A DNA stretch of 35,649 nucleotides from a virus. The stretch is taken from IMG/VR virus record IMGVR_UViG_3300028925_002971, positions 1 to 35,649 of that record. One strand, 5' to 3'. The notes below the pieces were generated by a model. That model searched no databases, had not been told where the DNA came from, and saw nothing but the letters and a program-made list of their open reading frames with translations. Numbering within the stretch: the first letter of the stretch is position 1; each line of letters opens with the position of its first letter. Positions 12,289-19,582 of the stretch are shown one piece after another. The position numbers were made by a program, and so were the translations under genes.

Positions 12289-12338
12289 AAAGGAGAAGAG
12301 GGGCATCTATTAATTTAGATGTCCCTCTAATTTTTATG
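12289..12338 (+). promoter_or_regulatory. Split ribosome-binding site bridged by a hairpin (exonuclease gene)
   Basis: AAAGGAG (12289-12295) is a strong Shine-Dalgarno sequence, but the ATG it would serve (12336) is 40 bases away, and nothing suitable lies closer. The 32-base hairpin 12297-12328 fills the space. When it is folded, only 8 bases separate AAAGGAG from ATG. T4 gene 25 is known to use such a hairpin-bridged site. Confidence 0.6.
12297..12335 (+). terminator. Rho-independent terminator after the SSB gene
   Basis: AGAGGGGCATCT (12297-12308) pairs with AGATGTCCCTCT (12317-12328) over 12 pairs including one G-T wobble, with an 8-base loop, followed by AATTTTT. This is a convincing intrinsic terminator that would end SSB transcripts. 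It directly abuts the next start codon, so read-through RNA keeps the hairpin in the leader. Confidence 0.85.
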
Positions 12339-13196
12339 ACAAAAACAATTGATACTTTAGTTGAAGATATATATAATCTATTCACCTATAATCCTATTGA
12401 TATGGATGAAGCCGAGGTAGACAAGCACATTGATACCTTTGGAGAGATGTTGAAGACACACGTTAAAGAATTCATGAATGAAACTCCAAGGGATCGTAGG
12501 GGTCTACGGCTATCGGCTATTGGTAAGCCAAACAGACAGTTATGGTATGACTCAAGAGATGAAACACTTGAAGATTATATTGAACCAAGCACAAGAATTA
12601 AATTCTTATACGGGTATATCCTAGAAGAACTCTTATTGCTATGTGCTACTGTCTCAGGACACGAAGTCACCGACCAGCAGCGAGAGCTAACCCTAGAGGG
12701 CGTTAAGGGGCATCAAGATTCCCTTATTGATGGTGTTCTTATTGATTGTAAGAGCGCATCAGGCAGGGGCTTTGATAAGTTTCAGCGCAATGATCTAGTG
12801 AACGACGATCCCTTTGGATACATCGCACAGATTTCTGCTTATGCAGAAGCGAATGGCCTAGATGAAGCTGGCTTCTTGGTAATTGATAAATCAACTGGGA
12901 AGATATGTCTTTCAAAAATACATGCAATGGATATGATTAATGCTGGAGAACGTGTTAAAGAACTTAAAAAAGTTGTGGCCGCAGAAGCTGCGCTCCCTGA
13001 TAGGTGCTACTCTGCTATTCCTGATGGTAAGTCTGGTAACATGCGTCTTCCTATTGGTTGTGTGTATTGTCGCCATAATCGAGAATGTTGGAAAGACGCA
13101 AATCAAGGCCAAGGACTACGTACATTTAAATATGCGTCGGGTGAAAGACATCTTGTCCAAGTAAACAAGACACCTGATGTTGAAGAGGTTATATAA
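12336..13196 (+). CDS. Cas4-like PD-(D/E)XK exonuclease with Fe-S cysteine cluster (286 aa)
   Basis: A probable 5'-3' exonuclease. The active site is seen in GHQDSLIDGVLIDCKSAS: H126, D128, D137 and K139 match the Cas4/RecB nuclease motifs. The C-terminal cysteines C224, C242, C245 and C251 have the spacing C...C-x2-C-x5-C that holds a 4Fe-4S cluster in Cas4 and AddB. It occupies the place where T7 encodes its gp6 exonuclease, so it likely serves recombination, primer removal or host DNA breakdown. Its ATG stands right at the T tract of the SSB terminator, with its ribosome site upstream of the hairpin. Confidence 0.85.
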   Translation: MTKTIDTLVEDIYNLFTYNPIDMDEAEVDKHIDTFGEMLKTHVKEFMNETPRDRRGLRLSAIGKPNRQLWYDSRDETLEDYIEPSTRIKFLYGYILEELLLLCATVSGHEVTDQQRELTLEGVKGHQDSLIDGVLIDCKSASGRGFDKFQRNDLVNDDPFGYIAQISAYAEANGLDEAGFLVIDKSTGKICLSKIHAMDMINAGERVKELKKVVAAEAALPDRCYSAIPDGKSGNMRLPIGCVYCRHNRECWKDANQGQGLRTFKYASGERHLVQVNKTPDVEEVI

Positions 13197-13199
13197 TAA

Positions 13200-13598
13200 A
13201 TGCATTGGGAGTACGATAAGGACAACAACATCCACAAATACTTTGGATTTGTTTACTGCATTACAAACAAGAAAACAAAGAAAGCCTACATAGGGTGTAA
13301 GCAGTACTGGTCTTTCCGTAAGGGTAAGAAGAAGTCTGAATCCAACTGGAAAGTATATGCAGGTTCTAGTCGTCACCTCAAGGAAGACATTGATAAACAC
13401 GGCAAAGACAATTTTAGATTTGAAATTCTAGGAGAGTTTAAAAACAAGAGAAGTTTGAAGTATTATGAGTGTTACCATCAGGTGACACGACACGTACTAA
13501 CGGCGACACTGGAAGGCACAGACGAGCCAGCCTACTACAATAACTGGATAGGCGGTAAGTTCTACAGGCCGGTACAGGATTTTAATACAGATGGATGA
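13200..13598 (+). CDS. GIY-YIG-type endonuclease (132 aa)
   Basis: A 132-residue protein with GFVY (residues 16-19) and YIG (30-32), separated by the usual 10 residues, followed by a basic segment (SFRKGKKKSESNWKVY). This is the N-terminal core of the GIY-YIG nuclease fold; no added DNA-binding domain is evident. The place next to the exonuclease is where T7 carries its Holliday-junction resolvase gp3, so a junction or repair role is more likely than a homing one; that is inference. GAGG lies 11 bases before the ATG. It overlaps the next gene by 8 bases. Confidence 0.75.
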   Translation: MHWEYDKDNNIHKYFGFVYCITNKKTKKAYIGCKQYWSFRKGKKKSESNWKVYAGSSRHLKEDIDKHGKDNFRFEILGEFKNKRSLKYYECYHQVTRHVLTATLEGTDEPAYYNNWIGGKFYRPVQDFNTDG

Positions 13599-13908
13599 TA
13601 ACTTGTTTGATCCTCTGTACGATCAATTAAACAAAGACCCATATAAAGTTTTATACGTATCTGTTATCTTACAAGCCTTCTTAGATTTGTTTAAAGAGAA
13701 ACAAAGATATGAAGCCAGCAGCATAACACTTGAACGAGACCAAGCTAAGGCATGGTTCTTTGCGTCTATCGGTGTGACAAGTGAAGACTTTGAAACAATC
13801 TGCACCCATGCAGGGCTTGAACCACACAGGGTAAGAAGCTTTGCTCTGAAGGTCATGGAAACAGGAGACCAAGAGAATGCCAGAAGAAGAATTAACATCC
13901 TCCTTTAG
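13591..13908 (+). CDS. Hypothetical protein (105 aa), possible helix-turn-helix-like
   Basis: A helical 105-residue protein. The stretch AKAWFFASIGVTSEDFETIC and then HAGLEPHRVRSFAL resembles a recurring phage pattern (A-x-x-W-x-F...F-x-x-V/I-C...G-L-x-P-x-x-V-R) that looks like a helix-turn-helix; its function is not known to me. It lies between two replication-linked genes and overlaps the next gene by 32 bases, so co-translation is likely. DNA binding is only a suggestion. Confidence 0.55.
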   Translation: MDDNLFDPLYDQLNKDPYKVLYVSVILQAFLDLFKEKQRYEASSITLERDQAKAWFFASIGVTSEDFETICTHAGLEPHRVRSFALKVMETGDQENARRRINILL

Positions 13909-14167
13909 GAAAGAATCAGATGGTTACTATATAAAACACTCTAAAAAAGACACCACCAATACTCTGACCAAGCAGGTCGGAGGTAATCACTACAAAGACT
14001 GCGGTATCCAGCCAGTAGAATATATTCATGCTAATAAACTTGACTACTTTGAGGGTAATGTAGTAAAGTATATCACGCGCCATCGTACCAAAGGAGAAGG
14101 GGAGAAAGACATTAAGAAAGCTATTCACTATGCAGAACTAATTTTAGAATTATATTATAACAAGTAG
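13877..14167 (+). CDS. DUF3310 protein (96 aa)
   Basis: The C-terminal two thirds contain the DUF3310 signature: GGNHYKDCGIQPVEYI, then FEGNVVKYITRH, then GEKDIKKAIHYAELI. The family is widespread in phages and often annotated as putative nucleotide kinase, but its biochemical role is not established; its neighbourhood with nucleotide metabolism genes, here ribonucleotide reductase, is common. GGAG lies 9 bases before the ATG at 13877, within the previous gene. The first 30 residues are a low-complexity polar extension. Confidence 0.85.
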   Translation: MPEEELTSSFRKESDGYYIKHSKKDTTNTLTKQVGGNHYKDCGIQPVEYIHANKLDYFEGNVVKYITRHRTKGEGEKDIKKAIHYAELILELYYNK

Positions 14168-14186
14168 AAGTACAAAGGGGAAGTGT

Positions 14187-15863
14187 ATGTACAAGTCAAA
14201 TAGAAACCCACAGTTCAGGTCCAAGTTTAGTGAAGACATTTTTAATACTAAATACTCTCATACAGGTGCAGAGACTATGCATGAACTGGCATGTACTCTG
14301 GTTGAGGATGTGTGTCAGAACCATCTAACTCGTGACGAGAAGGACGAACTGATCGACCATATATCTAACCTTCGCTTCCTTCCGGGCGGTAGATATTTAT
14401 ATTATGCAGGACGGGAAAAGAAATTCTTTAACAACTGCTATCTGCTACGGGCAGAGGAAGACACCAGAGAAGACTGGGCCGATCTATCATGGAAATCTGA
14501 ATCTTGTTTGATGACAGGAGGGGGTATTGGTATTGATTACTCTATCTATCGTGGAGAAGGTGCGGCCCTTAAAAGTACGGGTGGCACAGCCAGCGGACCT
14601 ATCCCTAAGATGCAAATGATCAATGAGATTGGTCGTAGGGTTATGCAGGGTGGTAGCAGACGCAGTGCTATCTATGCCTCACTCAATCATCAGCATCCAG
14701 ACATCATGCAGTTTCTCAATGCTAAGAATTGGGATGAGATGCCCGTGGGAAAAACAGGTGCGACTTATTTTGATGTTAAGCAGGATGACTTTGACTTCCC
14801 CTGTCCTCTTGATATGACTAACATCAGTGTGAATTATGATACTGATTGGCTGTTGAACTACTGGGAGACAGGAGAAATTGGAGATGTCTTTAGGTACAAT
14901 GTACAACAGGCTCTTAGAAGCGCCGAACCCGGATTTAGTTTTAACTTCTTTGAGAAAGAAAACGAGACACTTCGTAATGCCTGTACTGAAGTTACGTCTG
15001 AAGATGACAGTGATGTCTGTAATCTTGGCAGTCTTAATTTTGCTAGGATTGACGATCTCGTCCAACTCAGAGATGTTGTACAACTCGCAACTAAGTTTCT
15101 CCTGTGTGGAACCTTACGAGCGCAGTTACCTTATGATAAGATTAAAACTGTTCGTGAGAAAAACAGGCGGCTTGGGCTTGGACTCATGGGGCTTCACGAA
15201 TGGCTTATCCAGCGAGGACACAAATATGAGACCACTCCAGAAATGCATCGCTGGCTTAAAGTTTACGAGGCAGAGTCCGACAGAACCGCCAGAGATTTTT
15301 CAAAGACGTTATCTGTTTCACGACCAGCGGCGGTTAGAGCGGTTGCACCTACTGGAACAATCGGCATTCTGGCTGGAACTTCCACAGGTGTTGAGCCTAT
15401 ATTCGCAGTATCATACAAACGACGCTACCTCAAGTCAAAGAAGTGGCACTATCAGTATGTGGTAGACAGTGCTGCTCAAGAGATGATTGATCTGTATGGC
15501 ACTAAGCCAGAGGAAATTGAATCAGCAATTGATCTTGCCACTGACTACGAACGACGACTAAGTTTCCAAGCTAATGTACAAGAGTACGTAGACATGTCTA
15601 TCTCTAGCACTATCAATCTCCCTGCATGGGGAACACCTAACAACAATGAAGATGGTGTAGAAGACTTTGCACAGACACTAGCTAAGTATGCACACAGGCT
15701 GCGCGGCTTTACCTGCTTCCCTGATGGGTGCCGTGGTGGTCAGCCTTTGACTGCTGTTCCTTATGAGGAAGCAGTTGAGAAGCTGGGCGAAGAATTTGAA
15801 GACAATGTACAGACACATGACATCTGCGACATCAGTGGCAGCGGTGGTGTGTGCGGTGTGTAA
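14187..15863 (+). CDS. nrdJ: Class II (adenosylcobalamin-dependent) ribonucleotide reductase (558 aa)
   Basis: Reduces ribonucleotides to deoxyribonucleotides. Active-site features are C84 (NNCYLL) and C278 (VCNLGSLN) as the redox pair, and NACTE with C266 and E268 carrying the radical. GGGIGIDYS, RRSAIYASLNHQHPDI and APTGTIGILAGTSTGVEPIF are typical of class II enzymes. No small beta subunit or activase gene is nearby, which fits a class II enzyme using B12. C547 and C556 at the C-terminus could pass electrons from thioredoxin. AAAGGGGAAGTGT precedes the ATG. Long frames at 14878-15465 and 14679-15083 are shadows. Confidence 0.9.
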   Translation: MYKSNRNPQFRSKFSEDIFNTKYSHTGAETMHELACTLVEDVCQNHLTRDEKDELIDHISNLRFLPGGRYLYYAGREKKFFNNCYLLRAEEDTREDWADLSWKSESCLMTGGGIGIDYSIYRGEGAALKSTGGTASGPIPKMQMINEIGRRVMQGGSRRSAIYASLNHQHPDIMQFLNAKNWDEMPVGKTGATYFDVKQDDFDFPCPLDMTNISVNYDTDWLLNYWETGEIGDVFRYNVQQALRSAEPGFSFNFFEKENETLRNACTEVTSEDDSDVCNLGSLNFARIDDLVQLRDVVQLATKFLLCGTLRAQLPYDKIKTVREKNRRLGLGLMGLHEWLIQRGHKYETTPEMHRWLKVYEAESDRTARDFSKTLSVSRPAAVRAVAPTGTIGILAGTSTGVEPIFAVSYKRRYLKSKKWHYQYVVDSAAQEMIDLYGTKPEEIESAIDLATDYERRLSFQANVQEYVDMSISSTINLPAWGTPNNNEDGVEDFAQTLAKYAHRLRGFTCFPDGCRGGQPLTAVPYEEAVEKLGEEFEDNVQTHDICDISGSGGVCGV

Positions 15864-15868
15864 AAAAG

Positions 15869-15897
15869 ACTTGCATTATATGTAAAAATACTATATA
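15869..15897 (+). promoter_or_regulatory. Sigma70-type promoter for the Hsp20 gene
   Basis: TTGCAT (15869-15874), 17 bases, then TATAAT (15892-15897): a full -10 and 4 of 6 -35 bases at ideal spacing in a 93-base non-coding gap. The leader contains a 6-bp hairpin, TGAAGC (15905-15910) with GCTTCA (15923-15928). The ribosome site AAGGAG (15944-15949) is not paired in it, so it does not look like a simple thermosensor. Confidence 0.75.
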
Positions 15898-15956
15898 ATA
15901 TATATGAAGCTGCTGAAGTAGGGCTTCACCAACTCGCTAAATAAGGAGAAAATATT

Positions 15957-16388
15957 ATGGCAAATGTCGCAATGGAAACATTACGTAACTATACAATTGG
16001 GTTTGATTCTTTGTTTAAAGAACTAGAAGCCATCACAGACCAGCTTAACAGAGGAGGCGACAAGTATCCTCCACACGGCATCGCTAAGATTGACGAAGAT
16101 AATTTTAAATTGCGTCTTGCTGTAGCAGGATTTGCAAAGGAAGATTTACAACTTACTGTTGAAGATGGATTGGTTGCCATCAAAGGACATAGAGATACAA
16201 AGGATAGAAGTGAAAATCTATATAACTCTAACTATCATGGTATTGCAGAAAGAGATTTTCTAAAGAAGTTTCAACTGAGTGATTATATGGAAGTTGTTGG
16301 TTCTGAACTCGTTAATGGTATTTTAACTATATCTATTCAGCGAGAGGTTCCGAAGGAAAAGCAACCCAAGACTATTACAATTAACTAA
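15957..16388 (+). CDS. Small heat shock protein, Hsp20/IbpA family (143 aa)
   Basis: An ATP-independent holding chaperone. The N-terminal IGFDSLFKEL, then DKYPPHGIAKIDEDNFKLRL, the alpha-crystallin core LAVAGFAKEDLQLTVEDG, and the tail NGILTISIQREVP match IbpA-type Hsp20 proteins. Length is usual for the family. Marine phages carry Hsp20 genes fairly often; a role in folding or protecting virion or replication proteins during infection is the usual assumption. It has its own promoter, a good AAGGAGAAAATATT ribosome site and a hairpin right after it, so it forms a separate expression unit between nrdJ and the glycosyltransferase genes. Confidence 0.93.
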   Translation: MANVAMETLRNYTIGFDSLFKELEAITDQLNRGGDKYPPHGIAKIDEDNFKLRLAVAGFAKEDLQLTVEDGLVAIKGHRDTKDRSENLYNSNYHGIAERDFLKKFQLSDYMEVVGSELVNGILTISIQREVPKEKQPKTITIN

Positions 16389-16390
16389 TG

Positions 16391-16440
16391 AGAGGATGTA
16401 GAGAGGGGGCCATAGCTTCCTCTCTACAACTATTTATATG
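16391..16440 (+). promoter_or_regulatory. Split ribosome-binding site bridged by a hairpin (glycosyltransferase gene)
   Basis: AGAGGA (16391-16396) lies 41 bases before ATG 16438 with the hairpin 16397-16428 in between. Folded, the gap is about 10 bases. A second purine run inside the stem (16401-16409) would be hidden by pairing. The arrangement copies that at 12289-12338. Confidence 0.55.
16397..16437 (+). terminator. Terminator-like hairpin after the Hsp20 gene
   Basis: TGTAGAGAGG (16397-16406) pairs perfectly with CCTCTCTACA (16419-16428); G-T, G-T and G-C pairs extend the stem to 13, with a 6-base loop. It is followed by ACTATTTAT, a poor T tract, so termination is probably partial. It could instead mainly stabilise the Hsp20 message. 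Confidence 0.65.
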
Positions 16441-17217
16441 TCTAAGAAATTACCTTTTACTGTGTACATAGGATACGACCCACGCGAACAGACAGCTTAT
16501 GATGTATGTAAGTTTGCTATTGAGCGCACGGCATCAGAAGCTGTAAGAATTATCCCTATCAAGCGCCCCACTGTTGAGCGCATGGGCTTGTTCTATCGGC
16601 AGTTTGACATTATTGATGACCAGTTCATTGATCTGAAAGATGGTCGCCCTTTCTCTACTGATTTTAGTTTTACGAGGTTCCTTGTACCAGCACTTAATAT
16701 GTATGAGGGGTGGGCCTTATACATGGATTGTGATATGTACATGCGTACAGATGTTAATGATTTATTTGAGGAATATACTACCCAAGAGTACTCAGACTTC
16801 TATCCTTTGTTTTGTGTTCAGCATGACTATGCTCCTCCAGAAACAGTTAAGATGGACGGTAAATTACAGGGGAACTATTTTAGAAAGAACTGGTCTAGCT
16901 TTGTGTTATGGAACTGTGCTCACCCTGCACATAAGAAGCTAACGATTAATGAGATCAATTCAAACAGTGGGTCTTGGCTACATAAGTTTGGCTGGCTCTC
17001 TGATAAGACATCTGATATTGGAAAGATCACAGAGGACTGGAACTGGCTTGATGGACATTCAGATGAGAAGCTAGAAGCCAAGAACGTCCACTTCACAACT
17101 GGTGGTCCTTGGTTTAAAGATTGGAAGTGCCAGAGAACTATTGATGCTCAGTACGCTGCCGAATGGAACATGGACTATTCTTATTTACTCTTACACGGAC
17201 TGACTAATGAAATATAA
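16438..17217 (+). CDS. Glycosyltransferase-like protein, GT8/GT-A fold type (259 aa)
   Basis: A probable GT-A glycosyltransferase. It opens with FTVYIGYDPREQTAYDVC, as in GT8-type enzymes, and has YMDCDMYMRTDVNDLF with a DxD motif at residues 96-98 (D-C-D), which binds the metal and nucleotide-sugar. NVHFTTGGPWFKDW near the end fits the family's closing His-Gly region. There is no signal peptide or membrane span, so it acts in the cytoplasm. It overlaps by 11 bases with the next gene, another transferase. Acceptor unknown: virion protein, phage DNA or host surface sugar are all possible. Confidence 0.8.
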   Translation: MSKKLPFTVYIGYDPREQTAYDVCKFAIERTASEAVRIIPIKRPTVERMGLFYRQFDIIDDQFIDLKDGRPFSTDFSFTRFLVPALNMYEGWALYMDCDMYMRTDVNDLFEEYTTQEYSDFYPLFCVQHDYAPPETVKMDGKLQGNYFRKNWSSFVLWNCAHPAHKKLTINEINSNSGSWLHKFGWLSDKTSDIGKITEDWNWLDGHSDEKLEAKNVHFTTGGPWFKDWKCQRTIDAQYAAEWNMDYSYLLLHGLTNEI

Positions 17218-19582
17218 AGTTGTAACTTGTTTTAATGAAGAGACATTAAATCAAACAGGGAATGTAGTATTAAATCAGTTTAAAGATTTATGGTCGCCAG
17301 ACATTGAGTTTCATTGTTATCATTATCAGATAGATATTAGTAAGTATTCTCTACCTACAGGGTCTAATATTTTTTATCATGACATTGAAAAGATGGAAGA
17401 GTATGCTGCCTTCAGTGAGGAGTATGCCGAGAACGACGGAACTGAGGGAGGACAGATACCATATCAGGACATCCTCGACCCTCATAAATACTTTCCCCGT
17501 GTCTTGGCACTATCAGAATGTGCATTCACCAATGCTGATGCATGGATGATCTGGATTGATCCTGATGTTATTGTAAAGAAAAAGATTACAGTTACAGAAC
17601 TTGATAAGCTTTTCCCTGAAGGAAACGAAAAGATTGACATGATGTGTCTGGAGGACTCAGGTCATTTTGTTGCATACAATCTTGCCAGAGAGACAGCGGT
17701 TGAACTGCTTGGAGATTTCAGAGGAGCATTTATTTCTGGAGAGTTTCTAAATTATCGTGAGTGGCACGATAGCTTTATCCTAAATAGATTACGTACCATT
17801 TATGTTGCACACGGTATGCGCGTACATGAGATTACCAATAAGGTATCATATGTCCATGATCTTTTTGCGTGTCTTAGAGATAGAAAGAATGTTGCATTAA
17901 GGGATAAAGAAGGCAATAGAATTATTCAGTTATCTGATACTGAAACATCCCCAGACATTCTCCCCAATAGATATCGCCAGCTTGCAGACTTAATTAGATT
18001 TTATAAGCCAAGCACAATACTAGAGACAGGTACATGGAATGCAGGACGTGCTATTGAAATGGCGTTAGCTGCTTTTGATAGCACCGACACTGTACACTAT
18101 ACTGGTTTTGATTTGTTTGAGGATGCTACCTCAGAGACAGATGCTCTAGAATTTAATGCTAAACCTCATAACACATTTAAGGCTGTAGAGGCTAGGCTTA
18201 TTGAGTTTCAAGAACACATTAAAAAGAAAGAAGATAAGAAATTTTCTTTTGAATTAGTTAAGGGAAATGTACGAGACACCCTGCCTAAGTTCATGGACAA
18301 GAGTAAAAAGGATTACGAGCTTGCTCTTATTGGTAGCGGCAACAGTAAAGAAACTGTAGAGATTGAATACCAGTCTTTAAAAGATATTTCAATTGTAATC
18401 ATGGACCATTACTTTACAGAGGATGATGACGACAAGCTCCCAGCAGAGGAAGCACAGGGGGTTAAGAAAGTTTTCGACGCCGTTGCTACACAAAAACTAG
18501 AGGAGAAGCCTAGCGTAGAGGATGGGTGGACTGTCTTCGATGAGAAGAGTACAATTAGAAAGTATATCCTTCCTTCTGGAGATAAGGTAGCTGATGGTGG
18601 ACATACCCACTTGACAGTTCTTTTAAGCAATGAAGAGACAGAAGAAGTCCCAGATTCTTTGAAGCGTGTTCCTATCATTGTCCATCCTAGAGATTCAGTT
18701 TCTAGAGAATATATTACCAATAATATTCAATCCAATATGAAACTTATTGGAGATAATAAATGGGTTACTAAACATCCTGCCAACAGAGAGATGGGTATAA
18801 TTGTTTCTGCTGGACCCTATTTAGATTATGATGCGTTGAAAGAGTTTATAAAGGACAATCCTCATGCTAAAATCCTTACAGTTAAACATGCATATCCACA
18901 CTTACTTGCTCATGGTATAAAGCCTTGGGGCTGTGTTGTCTTAGACCCTCGCCCCATCACAGGCAAGAGTACACATAATATTATACGTAAAGATTTATTT
19001 AAAAATCTTGACAAGAATACTAAATTCTTTGTTGCTTCCATGACCGATCCTTCTGTCACTGAGTTACTTGTAGAGAACAAAGCTTCTATCTATGGATGGC
19101 ATGCCTATACTGATTCCCTACGACAGGAAAAAGAACAAGGCACAGAGATTCATAATCAACAGGTTAAAGTAGAAGATAATCTAGGCATCCCAAAAGGGGC
19201 CACGCTTATTACGGGCGGTACTTGTGCAGCCATGCGAGCTATCGGAATCTTTCATACGATGGGATTTAGAAACATCCATCTATGGGGCTTCGACTGCTGT
19301 AGAGATGCGCCTAGCGATGAAGAGAAGACAGAGACTACAGGTGATGTAGAAGGAGGAGAAGTTCCTAAGCCTAAGTATATTGAGGTAAGTGTGGAAGATA
19401 TAACTTACTGGACTACAGGTGAGCTTCTGGCTATGGCGCAGGACTGTGAGAAAGTATTTGCAGATCAGGGCATGGATGGTGTGTTAGAATTTCACGGAGA
19501 AGATACAATGGTTGCTGATCTTTGGAAAATAAATAACAGCAGGGACAAGCGCCCTCAATTTAAGGACTACTACAATGACTGA
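17207..19582 (+). CDS. Three-domain protein: glycosyltransferase-like, methyltransferase-like and DUF115/MptE-like (791 aa)
   Basis: Residues 1 to about 230 look like a second GT-A transferase (VVTCFNEETLN; WIDPDVIV with D-x-D near 117-119). Residues about 255-430 look like a class I SAM methyltransferase (STILETGTWNAGRAIEMALA, VHYTGFDLF). In that domain the usual late D-G-x-H-S motif reads IGSGNS, so activity is doubtful. Residues about 525-700 match DUF115/MptE-like: GIIVSAGPYLD, HGIKPWGCVVLDPRP, ITGGTCAAMRAIGIF and LWGFDCC. DUF115 proteins include Maf factors for flagellin glycosylation. The fusion suggests coordinated glycan building, but the target is unknown. The weak ribosome site implies coupling to the preceding gene. 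Confidence 0.75.
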   Translation: MKYKVVTCFNEETLNQTGNVVLNQFKDLWSPDIEFHCYHYQIDISKYSLPTGSNIFYHDIEKMEEYAAFSEEYAENDGTEGGQIPYQDILDPHKYFPRVLALSECAFTNADAWMIWIDPDVIVKKKITVTELDKLFPEGNEKIDMMCLEDSGHFVAYNLARETAVELLGDFRGAFISGEFLNYREWHDSFILNRLRTIYVAHGMRVHEITNKVSYVHDLFACLRDRKNVALRDKEGNRIIQLSDTETSPDILPNRYRQLADLIRFYKPSTILETGTWNAGRAIEMALAAFDSTDTVHYTGFDLFEDATSETDALEFNAKPHNTFKAVEARLIEFQEHIKKKEDKKFSFELVKGNVRDTLPKFMDKSKKDYELALIGSGNSKETVEIEYQSLKDISIVIMDHYFTEDDDDKLPAEEAQGVKKVFDAVATQKLEEKPSVEDGWTVFDEKSTIRKYILPSGDKVADGGHTHLTVLLSNEETEEVPDSLKRVPIIVHPRDSVSREYITNNIQSNMKLIGDNKWVTKHPANREMGIIVSAGPYLDYDALKEFIKDNPHAKILTVKHAYPHLLAHGIKPWGCVVLDPRPITGKSTHNIIRKDLFKNLDKNTKFFVASMTDPSVTELLVENKASIYGWHAYTDSLRQEKEQGTEIHNQQVKVEDNLGIPKGATLITGGTCAAMRAIGIFHTMGFRNIHLWGFDCCRDAPSDEEKTETTGDVEGGEVPKPKYIEVSVEDITYWTTGELLAMAQDCEKVFADQGMDGVLEFHGEDTMVADLWKINNSRDKRPQFKDYYND

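Noticed and set aside
12336-13196. Cas4-like gene as a sign of a CRISPR system
   Set aside because: No Cas1/Cas2 genes and no regularly spaced repeats in the window; Cas4-like nucleases are common in phage replication modules.
13200-13598. GIY-YIG gene as a mobile homing endonuclease
   Set aside because: It is not inside another gene, has no added DNA-binding domain and sits in the usual place of the T7-type resolvase; a replication or repair role is more likely.
14878-15465. Long open frame of 195 codons on the plus strand, out of frame with nrdJ
   Set aside because: It lies wholly within the ribonucleotide reductase gene, whose catalytic motifs are intact; the alternative translation is Leu/Arg/Ser-rich without any motif.
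15905-15949. Possible RNA thermometer in the hsp20 leader
   Set aside because: The leader hairpin (15905-15928) does not pair with the ribosome site at 15944-15949, and no ROSE-type motif next to it is evident.
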